DNA from: Demequina sp. NBRC 110056
GTDB lineage: Bacteria > Actinomycetota > Actinomycetes > Actinomycetales > Demequinaceae
Assembly (NCBI RefSeq): GCF_002090155.1
Contig: NZ_BBRM01000003.1
Span: forward strand, 62,001-126,000
Length of the DNA: 64,000 bases
Reading direction: 5' to 3'
Numbering within the stretch: position 1 is the first letter of the stretch; each line of letters starts with the position of its first letter. Of this stretch, positions 53,565-63,956 are shown piece after piece. The notes beneath the pieces are model-generated. The model had not been told where the DNA came from and made no database searches. It worked only from the letters and a program-made list of their open reading frames with translations. The translations under genes and the position numbers were made by a program.

Positions 53565-55576
53565 CGCACGCCTGCCTTCTGGTCGTGAGCGGGCTGCTCG
53601 TCCGGAGTCGGTCCGTCCACCCGGACCCGCACGAGGGGAGAGGACGCCGCGGCCGCGGCGGGCGTCGCGACTGCGACGAGGACGGTCCCGACGAACGCGG
53701 TGACGACGGCTGTGGCGGTGGCGTAGACGAGCGTGTCGCCGAACGACGCGGACTCGATGCCCGTCCACTCTCCCCAGAGCGAGAGCAGGAGCGCGAGGCC
53801 GGCGCCGGAAGCTGAGCCCGCCGCGGCTCCGGCAATGCCGGACGCGGCGAATCGTGCGCCGGCCGCGATGCGTGCCGCGCGCGAGGTGAGGCCCAGGGCG
53901 CCCATCGACGCCCACTCGGCGGCGGTGGCGCGTAGCGAGACCCGGTCGGCGAGCATCGCGATGGTCACCACGACGATCCCCGGCAGGACCCCCAGGGAGA
54001 GGTAGCCGAGCCATGCGGGGTCGAGGTCGACGCGCTCGGAGCTCGCCATCGCGCTCACGCCGAGCGTCACCGCCAGCGCCCACGGCATGACGGTCAGCCC
54101 CGCGGTCGCCGCCGTGCGCGGCCTCCCCGTCAGAGCCGCGGATGCCGCGATCGCCCACGGCGCCGAGCCCGCGTCGAGCCGGGTGGCGATGCGCGCCACG
54201 AGCAGGCGCGTGAGGCGAGCGGCGAGGGCCACCGACGCGATGAGCGCGAGGCCGAGCGCGGTCCAGGTGGAGGCGCCCAGCGACCACGACTCCGAGATGG
54301 GGACGAGGGCACCGTGCTGCGATCTGCCCGAGGGCAGGACGTAGAGGGCGGTCGCCCCGGCCAGCACGGTCCACCACGCCCACGTCGGCAGCACCCGCCG
54401 TTCGGACTCGCCGACCGGCCGTGGCTGGAGCGCCGATGCGGGGGTCACCGACCGCGCCCACAGCGCCGGGGCGAGGGCCAGGCAGCACGCGATGAAGACG
54501 CCTGCGACGACGGGCCACGTCACCGCCCAGGACGGCACGGGGGGAACGACGGGGAGCGCGGGAGCGTCGCCCGCGGCGCGCTCCGCGGCGAGAGAGATGA
54601 CGACCGCGAGCCAGCCGAGCGTCCACCCGAGGATCGCGCCGAGCACGGCGAGCAGGCCCGCGTCGAGGATGCCCGCCCGGGTGACGGAGGTACGGGTCGC
54701 ACCGAGGGCCCGCGCGGTGCCCACCCAAGCGGCCCGCGCCTGAGCCTGCGCACGGCCGAGTCCTAGCGCGGCGCCCACGGCACCGAGCACGACGGCCAGC
54801 ATCAGCAATCCCGACACGAAGGTGGTGGTGTTGCTGGGGATGCCTTGGTCGGCCCAGAATGACCAGCCGATGCGCTCGCCCAGCTCGTCCCACGTGGCCG
54901 ACCGCCCGCTCCACCCCACGGTCACCCAACCCGAGCGGGCGGACTGCACCTCCGACAAGGGGACGAGCTCGACCCAGCTGGTGTGCGCATCGGCCGTGCG
55001 GACCTGGACCGGGGCCCGCGCCTCGCCATGAGAGAGGCCGCTCACCGTGAGCTCGAGATCGCGTGCCACGTCATCCGACGGCATCGCGGCGACCGCGACG
55101 GTGTCGCCGATGGCGACGTCGAGCCGGCCCGCGGCGGCGGGGCTCAGCAGCACCTCGCCGTCCCCCGGCGCCCGGCCCTCGAGGATGATGCCCGACCAGT
55201 CGACCGTGCCGGCCCACGTGGCGATCTCCAATGGCTCGACCGCGCCGGTGCTCACGTTCGAGACCCGACGTTCCGCGGTGGCGCTGAGCGTGAAGTCATC
55301 GTCGCTCGCGGAAGCGCTGGTGACGAGCTCGTCGACCTCTGTCGGGGTGAGGCTTCCCTCGTCGGTCGAGGCGTAGCGCGCCGTCGCGACGGGGAAGTCC
55401 GTGCTCCACTCGTAGCCCTGGCCGAGCACCTGCGTGCGGGCGTCGACCTCGGCCTGGGTCGCTGCGACGAGCAGCGCGTACGTCGCCAACGCGACCGCCG
55501 CGACCGTCATGGCGAGCGCGGTCGCCAGGTATCCACGCTGGCTTCGGATCTGCTCGCGCAGCAGGGTCCAGGTCAC
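53561..55576 (-). CDS. FtsX-like ABC permease, second of three
   Basis: This 671-residue membrane protein begins TWTLLREQIRSQRGYLATALAM after its GTG start. The start overlaps the stop of the first permease (GTGA), which fixes it at 55576. Its end, DQKAGVR, resembles that of the first permease, AQKAGIS, so the repeated junction includes the coupling site. ARALGATRTSVTRAGILDAGLLAVLGAILG is the FtsX loop. It very likely acts with the ATPase at 57597. Confidence 0.88.
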   Translation of the reverse strand: MTWTLLREQIRSQRGYLATALAMTVAAVALATYALLVAATQAEVDARTQVLGQGYEWSTDFPVATARYASTDEGSLTPTEVDELVTSASASDDDFTLSATAERRVSNVSTGAVEPLEIATWAGTVDWSGIILEGRAPGDGEVLLSPAAAGRLDVAIGDTVAVAAMPSDDVARDLELTVSGLSHGEARAPVQVRTADAHTSWVELVPLSEVQSARSGWVTVGWSGRSATWDELGERIGWSFWADQGIPSNTTTFVSGLLMLAVVLGAVGAALGLGRAQAQARAAWVGTARALGATRTSVTRAGILDAGLLAVLGAILGWTLGWLAVVISLAAERAAGDAPALPVVPPVPSWAVTWPVVAGVFIACCLALAPALWARSVTPASALQPRPVGESERRVLPTWAWWTVLAGATALYVLPSGRSQHGALVPISESWSLGASTWTALGLALIASVALAARLTRLLVARIATRLDAGSAPWAIAASAALTGRPRTAATAGLTVMPWALAVTLGVSAMASSERVDLDPAWLGYLSLGVLPGIVVVTIAMLADRVSLRATAAEWASMGALGLTSRAARIAAGARFAASGIAGAAAGSASGAGLALLLSLWGEWTGIESASFGDTLVYATATAVVTAFVGTVLVAVATPAAAAASSPLVRVRVDGPTPDEQPAHDQKAGVR

Positions 55577-57596
55577 GAGATGCCCGCCTTCTGCGCCTCC
55601 GCGAGCTGTTGAGCAGGCGTCAGCCGGTCCAGCCGCACCCTCACCAACGCGGCCCCGCCCGCGGCGACGGCCGCCGCGACGATCACGAGCCCCACCAGCG
55701 CGGCCCACGGCATCGCCGAGGCGGTCACCCCGATGCCCGCGACGATGTCGCCGATGCCCGCCGCGCCCAGCGGCGCGTTGGCGATCTCGATGAGCGGCAG
55801 CCCGATGAGCGCGCCTCCCGCGACGCCGAACAGGCCCCCGATCAGCGTGGGCACGAACGCCTCGAGCGCCGCCGCTCCGCGCAGAGCGCCGCGGGTCGCG
55901 CCGAGCGCGATCAGGGTCGCCTGGTCCTTGGCGCGCAGGCGCTGGGTCGACCAGGCCAGCGCGATGACGATCGCCACCGCGACGGCGAGGAACGGCGCGG
56001 TCGCCGCCGCGACGATGTCGCCGCGCACCTCGGGGGCGTACCGGGTGGCGTTGGAGAGGTCCTCCACGCGGAGCCCCTCAAGGTCATGCCTGGCGAGCGC
56101 CTCCGCAACGGAGACCTCGCCGCGCGGGTAGAGCAGCACCGCCGCGGTCGACGACATCCCCCAGACGCTCTCGGCCCACGTGCGCTCGACGCCCGCCCAC
56201 GGAACCGCCTGGTTCACGGACTGGGTGCCCTCGCGCACGCCGTCGACCGCGACGTAGGGACCCGTCTCGCCGTCGAAGGGTGCAGTCCAGCCCACGTGGC
56301 CCCAGATCCACTCGGCGCCGGCCGTGAGGTACATCGCGTCCGAGGCGCCTGGCACCACGCGGTCGAAGTCCGTCGCGTCGACGGAGATGAGCAGGTCGCG
56401 CTCCTCGCTCCAGTCCGCCTCGCCCTCCTCGCTCCACGCGGCCTCTCGCTCGCGGGGATCGGTGAGCAGCACGCCCGCGGGGATGACCAGCAGGTCCGTG
56501 TCAGCGGTGAGCTCTTCGAGCACGTCGGAGGGAAGCGGCGCGACCCAGCCGGAGGGGAGCGTGTCCACGTCGGACATGCCGCGCGTGAGCGACACCTCGG
56601 AGACCGTGGCGTGCGGGACCACGCGCGCGCCGAGCGAGTTGCGCGACTCCGTGCCGGCGTAGACGGACGTGACGACCGTCGCCACGCCCATCACGGTCAC
56701 GACCGCCGCGAGCGCACCGGTGCGCATGGGCGTGGGCCGGGCGAGCGCATCGGCTGCAAGAGAACGTGCGCCGCCGGGTGCCGCTCGCTTCGCCAGCCCC
56801 GCCAGCGCGCCGCGCGAGAGCCGCACCGCCGCCCTGGTGCCACCCCAGACGAGCAGCGCAGGCAGGCCGATGTACAGGGTCAGCATCAGCACCAGGCCGA
56901 ACACGACCGACGCGGCGATCGCGAGACCGCCGTCGGACTCGTCCGTCGACAGGTTGCCCGTGGCGGCGAGCACGGCGCCCAGCGCCACGACGGCGGCAAC
57001 GGCGCCCGCCGCGACCCACAGCCAGACCCGTCGCCGCCCCCGCGCCCGCTCCCCATGCTCTGGAGGAAGTTTCTCTGCGCGCTTCGTCGTCGCCGAGCGT
57101 GCTGTGGGACCGGAATCGGCCACCTCCCGCACGGACCCGCGCGTGGCCCACGCCGCGACCACCCAGTACGCCACCGTGAGGCACACCGCTGCCAGGGCGA
57201 CGGCGACCATCCAGGTCCAGACCGCATCGGCGACGAAGTATCCCCCGAAGCCCGCGACAAGCTGGCGCGCGGTGGTGCCGAGCAGCGCCCCGACCGCGCC
57301 CCCCGCGAGTCCGTCGCGTAGGCCGGCGACCGTGTGTGCACGCACCACGTCGCCGCGCGAGCGCCCGAGCGCCAGCTCGGACGCCAGCTCCGCGCGCCTC
57401 GTCGAGATCCACAGCCCGCGGAACGCCGCCGCGGTGCCGCCGATCGCGACGATGAGGAACGGCGCGTAGATCAGCACCACGAAGTACGAGGACAGCATCC
57501 ACGGCGAGTGCTGGTCGTCCCAGGGCGTGAACGGCGCGGGGCCCGCCCAGGTCAGCAGGCTGGCGACCAGCCCCACGATCGCGACAGGAATCCACC

Positions 57597-57600
<4 letters not shown>
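55573..57600 (-). CDS. FtsX-like ABC permease, first of three
   Basis: This 675-residue membrane protein has ten or so helices. It starts MRWIPVAIVGLVASLLTW and differs in its front from the other two permeases. Its C-terminal half has LIALGATRGALRGAAALEAFVPTLIGG, a typical FtsX segment, and ends QLAEAQKAGIS. The start overlaps the ATPase stop by 4 bp. It is the first permease of the exporter. Confidence 0.88.
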
Positions 57601-58379
<779 letters not shown>

Positions 58380-58410
58380 GCCAGCGACGCTATCGAGCGG
58401 GACTCGGCGC

Positions 58411-58420
58411 GCGCATCGGC
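58411..58420 (-). repeat. GCGCATCGGC decamer between regulator and exporter genes
   Basis: This intergenic copy sits between the response-regulator gene and the ATPase gene, near the palindrome at 58433. Confidence 0.7.
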
Positions 58421-58432
58421 CCTCGGTCTTCT

Positions 58433-58449
58433 CCTGGGTGATACCCAGG
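58433..58449. promoter_or_regulatory. Candidate response-regulator binding site
   Basis: CCTGGGT-GAT-ACCCAGG is a 17-bp palindrome 54-70 bp upstream of the ATPase start, the usual place for an activator. The neighbouring NarL-type regulator is the obvious candidate to bind it. Confidence 0.55.
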
Positions 58450-58471
58450 TATGACGCCGAGGTCGGGGGCG

Positions 58472-59131
58472 TCAGCCCTGGGGCCGAACGAGCCCCGTCT
58501 CGTACGCCATGACGACCGCCTGCACCCGGTCGCGCGCGCCCAGCTTCGCGAGCACCCGGCCCACGTGGGTCTTCACGGTGGGCTCGGCGAGGAACAGCTC
58601 GCCGCAGATCTCCTGGTTGGAGTGTCCCTTGGCCATGAGGGTGAGGACCTCGCGCTCGCGGTCCGTGAGCGTCTCGAGCGCCGATGCGCTGGCCGGCTCG
58701 GTCTGCAGCTCCGCCACCTTCGCGAGGAGGCGGCGGGTGGACGAGGGGGCGATGACGGCGTCACCGGCGTGGACGGTGCGGATCGCGGACAGCAGGTCCT
58801 CGGGCGGCGCGTCCTTGAGGAGGAAGCCGCTCGCTCCGGCCTTGATGGCGGCCACCACGTACTCGTCGAGGTCGAAGGTGGTGAGGATCACGACCCGGGT
58901 GGGCAGCGCATCGGCGAGCGCGCGGCATGCCTCGATGCCGTCCATGCCGGGCATGCGCACGTCCATGAGGACCACGTCGGCGGGCGGGTCGAGCGCGGTG
59001 AGCCGGGCGACCGCATCGGCGCCGTCGCCGGCCTCGGCGACAACCTCCATGTCGCCCTGCGAGTCCACCACCATGCGGAAGCCCGCACGGATGAGCTGCT
59101 GGTCGTCGACCAGCGCGACCCGAATGGTCAC
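58472..59131 (-). CDS. NarL/LuxR-type response regulator
   Basis: This 219-residue protein has a receiver domain (RVALVDDQQLIRAGFRMVV; phosphorylated Asp in VVLMDVRMPGMDG; Lys in FLLKDAPPE) and a LuxR-type HTH (TDREREVLTLMAKGHSNQEICGELFLAEPTVKTHVGRVLAKLGARDRVQ). It starts with GTG at 59131, overlapping the phosphoribosyltransferase stop by 4 bp. It probably regulates the ABC exporter downstream. Confidence 0.93.
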   Translation of the reverse strand: MTIRVALVDDQQLIRAGFRMVVDSQGDMEVVAEAGDGADAVARLTALDPPADVVLMDVRMPGMDGIEACRALADALPTRVVILTTFDLDEYVVAAIKAGASGFLLKDAPPEDLLSAIRTVHAGDAVIAPSSTRRLLAKVAELQTEPASASALETLTDREREVLTLMAKGHSNQEICGELFLAEPTVKTHVGRVLAKLGARDRVQAVVMAYETGLVRPQG

Positions 59132-59625
59132 CCCTCCTCCGGGTGCGCCTTGCCCGGCGTCACGGGAGGCAGGGCGGACCACGGGAAGGTGATCCACTGG
59201 TCGGTGCGCTTCCAGACGTAGTCGGGGTCGATGACCGAGCGGGACTTGGCGTAGAGCACCGCGGTCCGCACCTCGCCGGCGTGCTGCTCCATGAGCTGCT
59301 TGACGAGCGCGAGCGTCTCGCCGGTGTCCGCGACGTCGTCGGCGATGAGCACCTTGAGGCCCGCCATCGCGTCCGTGTCCAGCAGCGGGGGCAGGAGCAC
59401 CGGTGCCGGAAGTCGCTCGTCGACGCCCGTGTAGAACTCGACGTTCATGGTGCCGACGCCCTTGGTGCCGAGCGCGTACGAGATCGCGCCGCCGATCGGC
59501 AGTCCGCCGCGCGCGACGGCCACCACCACCTCGGGCTCGAAGCCGTCGTCCACCACCATCTGGGCGAGGACCCGCGACGCGTCGCCGAATCCCTGCCAGG
59601 TGAGCACCTCGCGCTCGTCTGTCAT
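59128..59625 (-). CDS. Phosphoribosyltransferase (type I, xanthine/hypoxanthine-like)
   Basis: This 165-residue protein has the PRPP-binding loop VLIADDVADTGETL and the YALGTKGVGTMNVEFYTG front typical of purine salvage PRTases. It lies between a histidine kinase gene and its response regulator gene, which is unusual. Its 3' end overlaps the regulator start (GTGA). The substrate is probably guanine, xanthine or hypoxanthine. ATG 59625 starts it. Confidence 0.85.
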   Translation of the reverse strand: MTDEREVLTWQGFGDASRVLAQMVVDDGFEPEVVVAVARGGLPIGGAISYALGTKGVGTMNVEFYTGVDERLPAPVLLPPLLDTDAMAGLKVLIADDVADTGETLALVKQLMEQHAGEVRTAVLYAKSRSVIDPDYVWKRTDQWITFPWSALPPVTPGKAHPEEG

Positions 59626-59684
59626 GCCGCATCTCCGTCCCTCGTGCCCACGTGCCCAGGTGGCCCCGTGCCAGCGTCGGCAGG

Positions 59685-59702
59685 GCCGATGCGCGGGCTG
59701 GG
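59685..59702 (+). repeat. Extended GCCGATGCGC element
   Basis: GCCGATGCGCGGGCTGGG lies in the 94-bp gap between the kinase and phosphoribosyltransferase genes. It matches 16556-16573 and, reversed, 61463-61480. Confidence 0.75.
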
Positions 59703-59719
59703 CGGTCTCAGCGCTCACC

Positions 59720-60532
59720 CTAGTCACCGGCGCCGACGGACGGCGCCGCGGGAGCGAACGTGTTGGTCGCGCCCGCGCGCAGCGGCAGCGTGGCGCGCAC
59801 CAGGTAGCCGCCGCCCGCGCGGGGGCCGGTCGACAGAGTGCCGCCGAACACGGTCGCCCGCTCCCGCATCCCTGCGAGTCCCTGGCCCTTGCCGTCGTCC
59901 TTGGCCGCGGCGCCGCGGCCATCGTCCGACACGGTGAGCGTCACGGCGGCGTCGTCCCAGGTGAGCTGCGCGTAGGCGCGAGGCCCAGGACCTGCGTGCT
60001 TGAGCACGTTCGTCAGCGCCTCCTGGGCGATCCGGTAGAGCGCGAGGCCGGCGCCGATGGGCAGGGGTCGCGGCGTGCCGGTGGTCACGAAGCTCACGTC
60101 GAGGCCGCCGTCGCGGGTCGCAGCCACCAGCGCCGGGATGTCGTCGATGCTCGGCTGGGGGCCCAGCGCCGCCTCGTCGTCCGCGTCGCGCAGCAGGCCC
60201 AGCAGCGAGCGCATCTCCGCAAGCGCGGAACGGCCGACCTCGCCGATGGTGCTCAGCGCCCGCGTGGCCGCCTCCGGCTCCTGCGCGGCCGCGAACCGGC
60301 CGCCGTCGGCCTGAGCGACCACCACCGACAGCGTGTGCGCGACGACGTCGTGCATCTCGCGGGCGATGCGTGCCCGCTCCGCCGCCGCGGCGAGCGCCCG
60401 CTCGGCCTCGGTGTCGCGCGCGAGCTGTGCCTCGAGCTCTGCCGTGCGCGCACGGGCGCGACGCAGGCGCGTGCCGAGCACCGCCGCGACGGCGGCCGCC
60501 GCGACCGCCAGGGCGGCAAGGACCCAGACCAT
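59720..60532 (-). CDS. HisKA_3-type sensor histidine kinase, short sensor part
   Basis: This 270-residue kinase has one N-terminal membrane helix, a dimerisation helix with the phosphorylated His (AREMHDVVAHTLSVVVAQADG), and an ATPase domain (RIAQEALTNVLKHAG; SDDGRG; GQGLAGMRERATVFGGTL). Most relatives have four or more sensor helices; this one has nearly none. I chose ATG 60532 because TACAGT lies 6 nt before it; the frame is open to 60658. It likely phosphorylates the regulator at 58472. Confidence 0.88.
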   Translation of the reverse strand: MVWVLAALAVAAAAVAAVLGTRLRRARARTAELEAQLARDTEAERALAAAAERARIAREMHDVVAHTLSVVVAQADGGRFAAAQEPEAATRALSTIGEVGRSALAEMRSLLGLLRDADDEAALGPQPSIDDIPALVAATRDGGLDVSFVTTGTPRPLPIGAGLALYRIAQEALTNVLKHAGPGPRAYAQLTWDDAAVTLTVSDDGRGAAAKDDGKGQGLAGMRERATVFGGTLSTGPRAGGGYLVRATLPLRAGATNTFAPAAPSVGAGD

Positions 60533-60816
60533 GGCCTCACTGTAGAGGCGAGTGGCGTTCGGAGCTCCGCCGCCACCTCCCCGCCCTCGGTTCGTGGAGA
60601 CGTCGCCCACCGCAGGCCCACCCTTGGCCGCTCCCGTGTCGATCAGGGCTCGTCGCACGCGGCGGCGCCGCTGTCATCCTTGTGCCCCGTTCGCCGGCGA
60701 CTGGCCCGGCGTCGGTCGAGCGAGCGCGCGGTGATGTCTGATTCGTCACGTTCGGTTCCCCTTCGCGCGCGCATGCGTTGTCATGGAGTCGCAAGAAACT
60801 GCCGATAGGGACTTCG

Positions 60817-61242
60817 ATGGCACACACGCAGGGCGCTGACGGCGTGCTCGCGACCCTTGCCCAGGGTCTGCAGCGAGACGCCGATGAGTTCACGCCTGCC
60901 GCCACCCCGGCCGCGCACCGCGAGCTCCCGGGCCGTCAGCGCGGTGCCGCGCTGTCGTCCGTCGCGCAGGCTCCCACGGCAGGGGCCGCCGCCGTCATCC
61001 TCGACTGCGGCACCTCGCGCCACGACGGCTTCACGCACGTGCTGTGGATCTCGCCGTCGGCCGAGTCGATCCTCGGCTCGCACGTCGCCGAGCGCCTGGG
61101 CGATGCCGTCGGCGGCATCGACGGCGTCGAGCGGTGGACGTGGGAGGGGCTCGACCGACTTCATGTGCGCGCGCCCGGCATGGACTGGGATCACCTGGTC
61201 GAGGCGGCGCGCGCTGCGGTGACCGCGCTCGCCCGCGGCTGA
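60817..61242 (+). CDS. Hypothetical protein, small and soluble
   Basis: This 141-residue protein has no recognised family. It has a low-complexity head (about 45 residues), then a compact C-terminal part with HDGFTHVLWISPSAESILG and ERWTWEGLDRLHVRAPGMDWDHLVEAARAAV. I start it at ATG 60817; an ATG at 60778 is in frame. The 284-bp gap upstream (60533-60816) contains only the kinase promoter and no other gene that I see. Confidence 0.6.
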   Translation: MAHTQGADGVLATLAQGLQRDADEFTPAATPAAHRELPGRQRGAALSSVAQAPTAGAAAVILDCGTSRHDGFTHVLWISPSAESILGSHVAERLGDAVGGIDGVERWTWEGLDRLHVRAPGMDWDHLVEAARAAVTALARG

Positions 61243-61244
61243 CC

Positions 61245-61454
61245 CCGTACCGTCCCGACGGACGCTTGGCGGTTCCTTCCGTCACGACGGTCCGTGGGGC
61301 GCCTCGTCACTGGAAATTCCGGGATCCGTCCGTTGCGACGGCACGCCGCGCGTGCGACGGCCGCCGTACCGTCCCGACTGACGCTTCGCGATTCGTTCCG
61401 TCACGACGGTCCGTGGGGCACGTCGTCACTGAAGAATCCGGGATCCGTCCGTGG
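61245..61454 (+). repeat. Two ~91-bp units at 119-bp period upstream of purL
   Basis: Unit A (61245-61335) and unit B (61364-61454) align with few mismatches: CCGTACCGTCCCGAC, then TTCCGTCACGACGGTCCGTG, then GGGATCCGTCCGT. Each is rich in GACGG/CCGTC inverted words that can pair. They lie in the 345-bp gap between the hypothetical gene and purL, which holds no other gene. Confidence 0.85.
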
Positions 61455-61458
61455 CAAG

Positions 61459-61480
61459 CGAACCCAGCCCGCGCATCGGC
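61459..61480 (-). repeat. Extended GCCGATGCGC element, reversed
   Basis: This 22-bp stretch repeats 442-463 with one mismatch and directly follows unit B of the tandem repeat. Confidence 0.75.
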
Positions 61481-61507
61481 GCCACCCAAGCGCCCCGCAC
61501 GCGCCGG

Positions 61508-61513
61508 TAGGCT
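61508..61513 (+). promoter_or_regulatory. Possible -10 of purL
   Basis: TAGGCT lies about 75 nt upstream of the purL ATG. Unlike the leaderless genes, purL would then have a leader. No clear -35 is visible. Confidence 0.35.
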
Positions 61514-61587
61514 GAGACCAGACGCCGCGCGCACGCGCGAGCCACGCCACGCCGCCGCACCTCCAGGCTTCACACGCAAGGGATGAC

Positions 61588-63891
61588 ATGACCGACGCGC
61601 CCGCCCAGCACCAGCTCGACACCGTGGACGCCGCAGCGGCGACGCCCGACCAGGACATGCCCTTCGCGGAGCTGGGCCTCAAGCCCGAGGAGTACCAGCA
61701 GATCGTCGACCTGCTGGGCCGCCGCCCCACAGCCGCCGAGCTCGCGATGTACTCGGTGATGTGGTCCGAGCACTGCTCGTACAAGTCCTCGAAGATCCAC
61801 CTCAAGCAGTTCGGCGAGAAGACCACGGAGGCCATGAAGGAGCGCCTCATGGTCGGCATGGGCGAGAACGCTGGCGTCGTGGACATCGGCGACGGCTGGG
61901 CGGTGACCTTCAAGGTCGAGTCGCACAACCACCCCTCCTACGTGGAGCCGTACCAGGGCGCCGCGACCGGCGTGGGCGGCATCGTGCGCGACATCCTCGC
62001 GATGGGTGCCCGCCCGGTGGCCGGAATGGACGAGCTGCGCTTTGGCGACATCGACCACCCCGACACGGCGCGCGTGGTGCACGGCGTCGTGGGCGGCGTG
62101 GGCGGCTACGGCAACTCGCTGGGCCTACCCAACATCGGCGGCGGCAGCGTGTTCGACGCGAGCTATCAGGGGAACCCCCTGGTCAACGCCCTGTGCGTGG
62201 GCGTCATGAAGCACGAGGACATTCACCTCGCCTCCGCCGAGGGGGTGGGCAACAAGGTGGTGCTGTTCGGCGCGCGCACGGGCGGCGACGGCATCGGCGG
62301 CGCGTCCATCCTGGCCTCCGAGACCTTCGAGGACGGCGTGCCCGCGAAGCGCCCGAGCGTCCAGGTGGGCGACCCCTTCATGGAGAAGGTGCTCATCGAG
62401 TGCTGCCTCGAGCTGTTCCGCGCGGACGTGGTGCAGGGCATCCAGGACCTGGGCGCGGCGGGCATCTCGTGCGCGACCAGCGAGCTCGCGAGCAACGGCT
62501 CGGGCGGCATGCACGTGTGGCTCGACGACGTCCTGCTGCGCGACCCCACCCTCAACGCCGGCGAGATCCTCATGTCGGAGTCGCAGGAGCGCATGATGGC
62601 GGTCGTCACGCCGGACAAGCTCGACGAGTTCATGGCGATCACGCGCAAGTGGGACGTCGAGTCCGCCGTCGTGGGCGAGGTCAACGACTCGGGGCGTCTC
62701 ACCATCGACCACCACGGCGAGCGCATCGTCGACGTGGACCCGCGCACGGTCGCCCACGAGGGCCCCACCTACGACCGCCCGTTCGCTCGCCCCGCGTGGA
62801 TGGACGGACTGCAGGCCGATGCGTTCGCCGGCTCCCTGCCCGCGTCCGGCTCCGAGCTGGGCTCGGCCCTGGTCGCGCTCATGTCCTCGCCGAACCTCGC
62901 CGACCGCTCGTGGATCACCGACCAGTACGACCGCTACGTGCAGGGCAACACCGCGCTCGCGCGCCCCGACACGGTCGGCGTGGTCCGTGTCGACGAGGAG
63001 ACCGGTCGCGGCGTCGCGATCGCCACGAGGTCCAACGACCGCTACACCAAGCTGGACCCGTATGCGGGCGCCCAGCAGTCCGTGGTCGCGGCCTACCGCG
63101 CTGTCGCCGTCGCGGGTGCGGTGCCGACCGCGATCACCGACGGTCTGAACTTCGGCTCGCCCGAGGACCCCGACGCCATGTGGCAGTTCGTCGAGGCCAT
63201 CCGCGGCCTGGCCGACGCGTGCGCGTCGCTCGAGGTGCCCGTGACCGGCGGCAACGTCTCGCTCTACAACGGCACGGGTGAGCCCGGCCGCATCGACTCG
63301 TCGATCAACCCCACGGCCATCGTGGGCATGCTCGGCATCCTCGACACCGTCGAGCGCGCCACGCCCTCGGGCTGGCGCAAGGGCGGCCAGCTGCTCTACC
63401 TCCTGGGCGCCACGGGCGCCGACCTCGATGGGTCGCGCTTCGCCGAGCTCTCCGGCCACCTGGGTGGGCGCCCGCCGGCCGTGGACTTCGCCGCGGAGAA
63501 GGTGCTCGCGGAGGTGCTGGTGTCCGCATCGCGCGACGGGCTCATCGACGCGGCGCGCGAGGTGGGCGAGGGCGGCCTCGCGGCGGCGCTCGCTCAGGGC
63601 GCGCTGCGTTACGGCGTGGGCGCCCGCGTGGTGCTCGACGAGGTTTGCGAGCGCGACGGCGTGACCCCCGCGCAGGCGCTGTTCTCGGAGACCCAGGGCC
63701 GCGTGCTCCTCGCGCTGCCCCGCGACGAGGAGACCCGTCTGGTGGCGATGCTCGAGGCGCGTGGCGTACCCGCGATTCGCCTGGGCGTCACCGAGGAGGG
63801 CGAGACCCTCGAGGTGCAGGACCAGTTCTCGCTCGCGCTGGGCGACCTGCGATCCGCGTGGGCCGAGCCGCTGCGCGCGCACTTCGGCTGA
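61588..63891 (+). CDS. purL: Phosphoribosylformylglycinamidine synthase, PurL subunit
   Basis: This 767-residue synthase subunit makes FGAM from FGAR, ATP and ammonia supplied by PurQ. It is the short PurL form that works with PurS and PurQ. Signatures are [22 protein letters not shown], the [25 protein letters not shown] segment, [16 protein letters not shown] and [31 protein letters not shown]. It starts at ATG 61588. Its partners lie about 52 kb upstream. Nothing follows in the window except a decamer copy at 63947-63956. Confidence 0.97.
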   Translation: MTDAPAQHQLDTVDAAAATPDQDMPFAELGLKPEEYQQIVDLLGRRPTAAELAMYSVMWSEHCSYKSSKIHLKQFGEKTTEAMKERLMVGMGENAGVVDIGDGWAVTFKVESHNHPSYVEPYQGAATGVGGIVRDILAMGARPVAGMDELRFGDIDHPDTARVVHGVVGGVGGYGNSLGLPNIGGGSVFDASYQGNPLVNALCVGVMKHEDIHLASAEGVGNKVVLFGARTGGDGIGGASILASETFEDGVPAKRPSVQVGDPFMEKVLIECCLELFRADVVQGIQDLGAAGISCATSELASNGSGGMHVWLDDVLLRDPTLNAGEILMSESQERMMAVVTPDKLDEFMAITRKWDVESAVVGEVNDSGRLTIDHHGERIVDVDPRTVAHEGPTYDRPFARPAWMDGLQADAFAGSLPASGSELGSALVALMSSPNLADRSWITDQYDRYVQGNTALARPDTVGVVRVDEETGRGVAIATRSNDRYTKLDPYAGAQQSVVAAYRAVAVAGAVPTAITDGLNFGSPEDPDAMWQFVEAIRGLADACASLEVPVTGGNVSLYNGTGEPGRIDSSINPTAIVGMLGILDTVERATPSGWRKGGQLLYLLGATGADLDGSRFAELSGHLGGRPPAVDFAAEKVLAEVLVSASRDGLIDAAREVGEGGLAAALAQGALRYGVGARVVLDEVCERDGVTPAQALFSETQGRVLLALPRDEETRLVAMLEARGVPAIRLGVTEEGETLEVQDQFSLALGDLRSAWAEPLRAHFG

Positions 63892-63946
63892 CCGGCGTCT
63901 CGCCCGGTCCCCTTCCCACGGGTGAGTGCGGCGCTGGGCCGGCCCG

Positions 63947-63956
63947 CGCATCGGCC
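63947..63956 (-). repeat. GCGCATCGGC decamer downstream of purL
   Basis: This copy has the GGCCGGCCC flank and lies in the 109 bp after purL; no gene is seen there. Confidence 0.7.
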
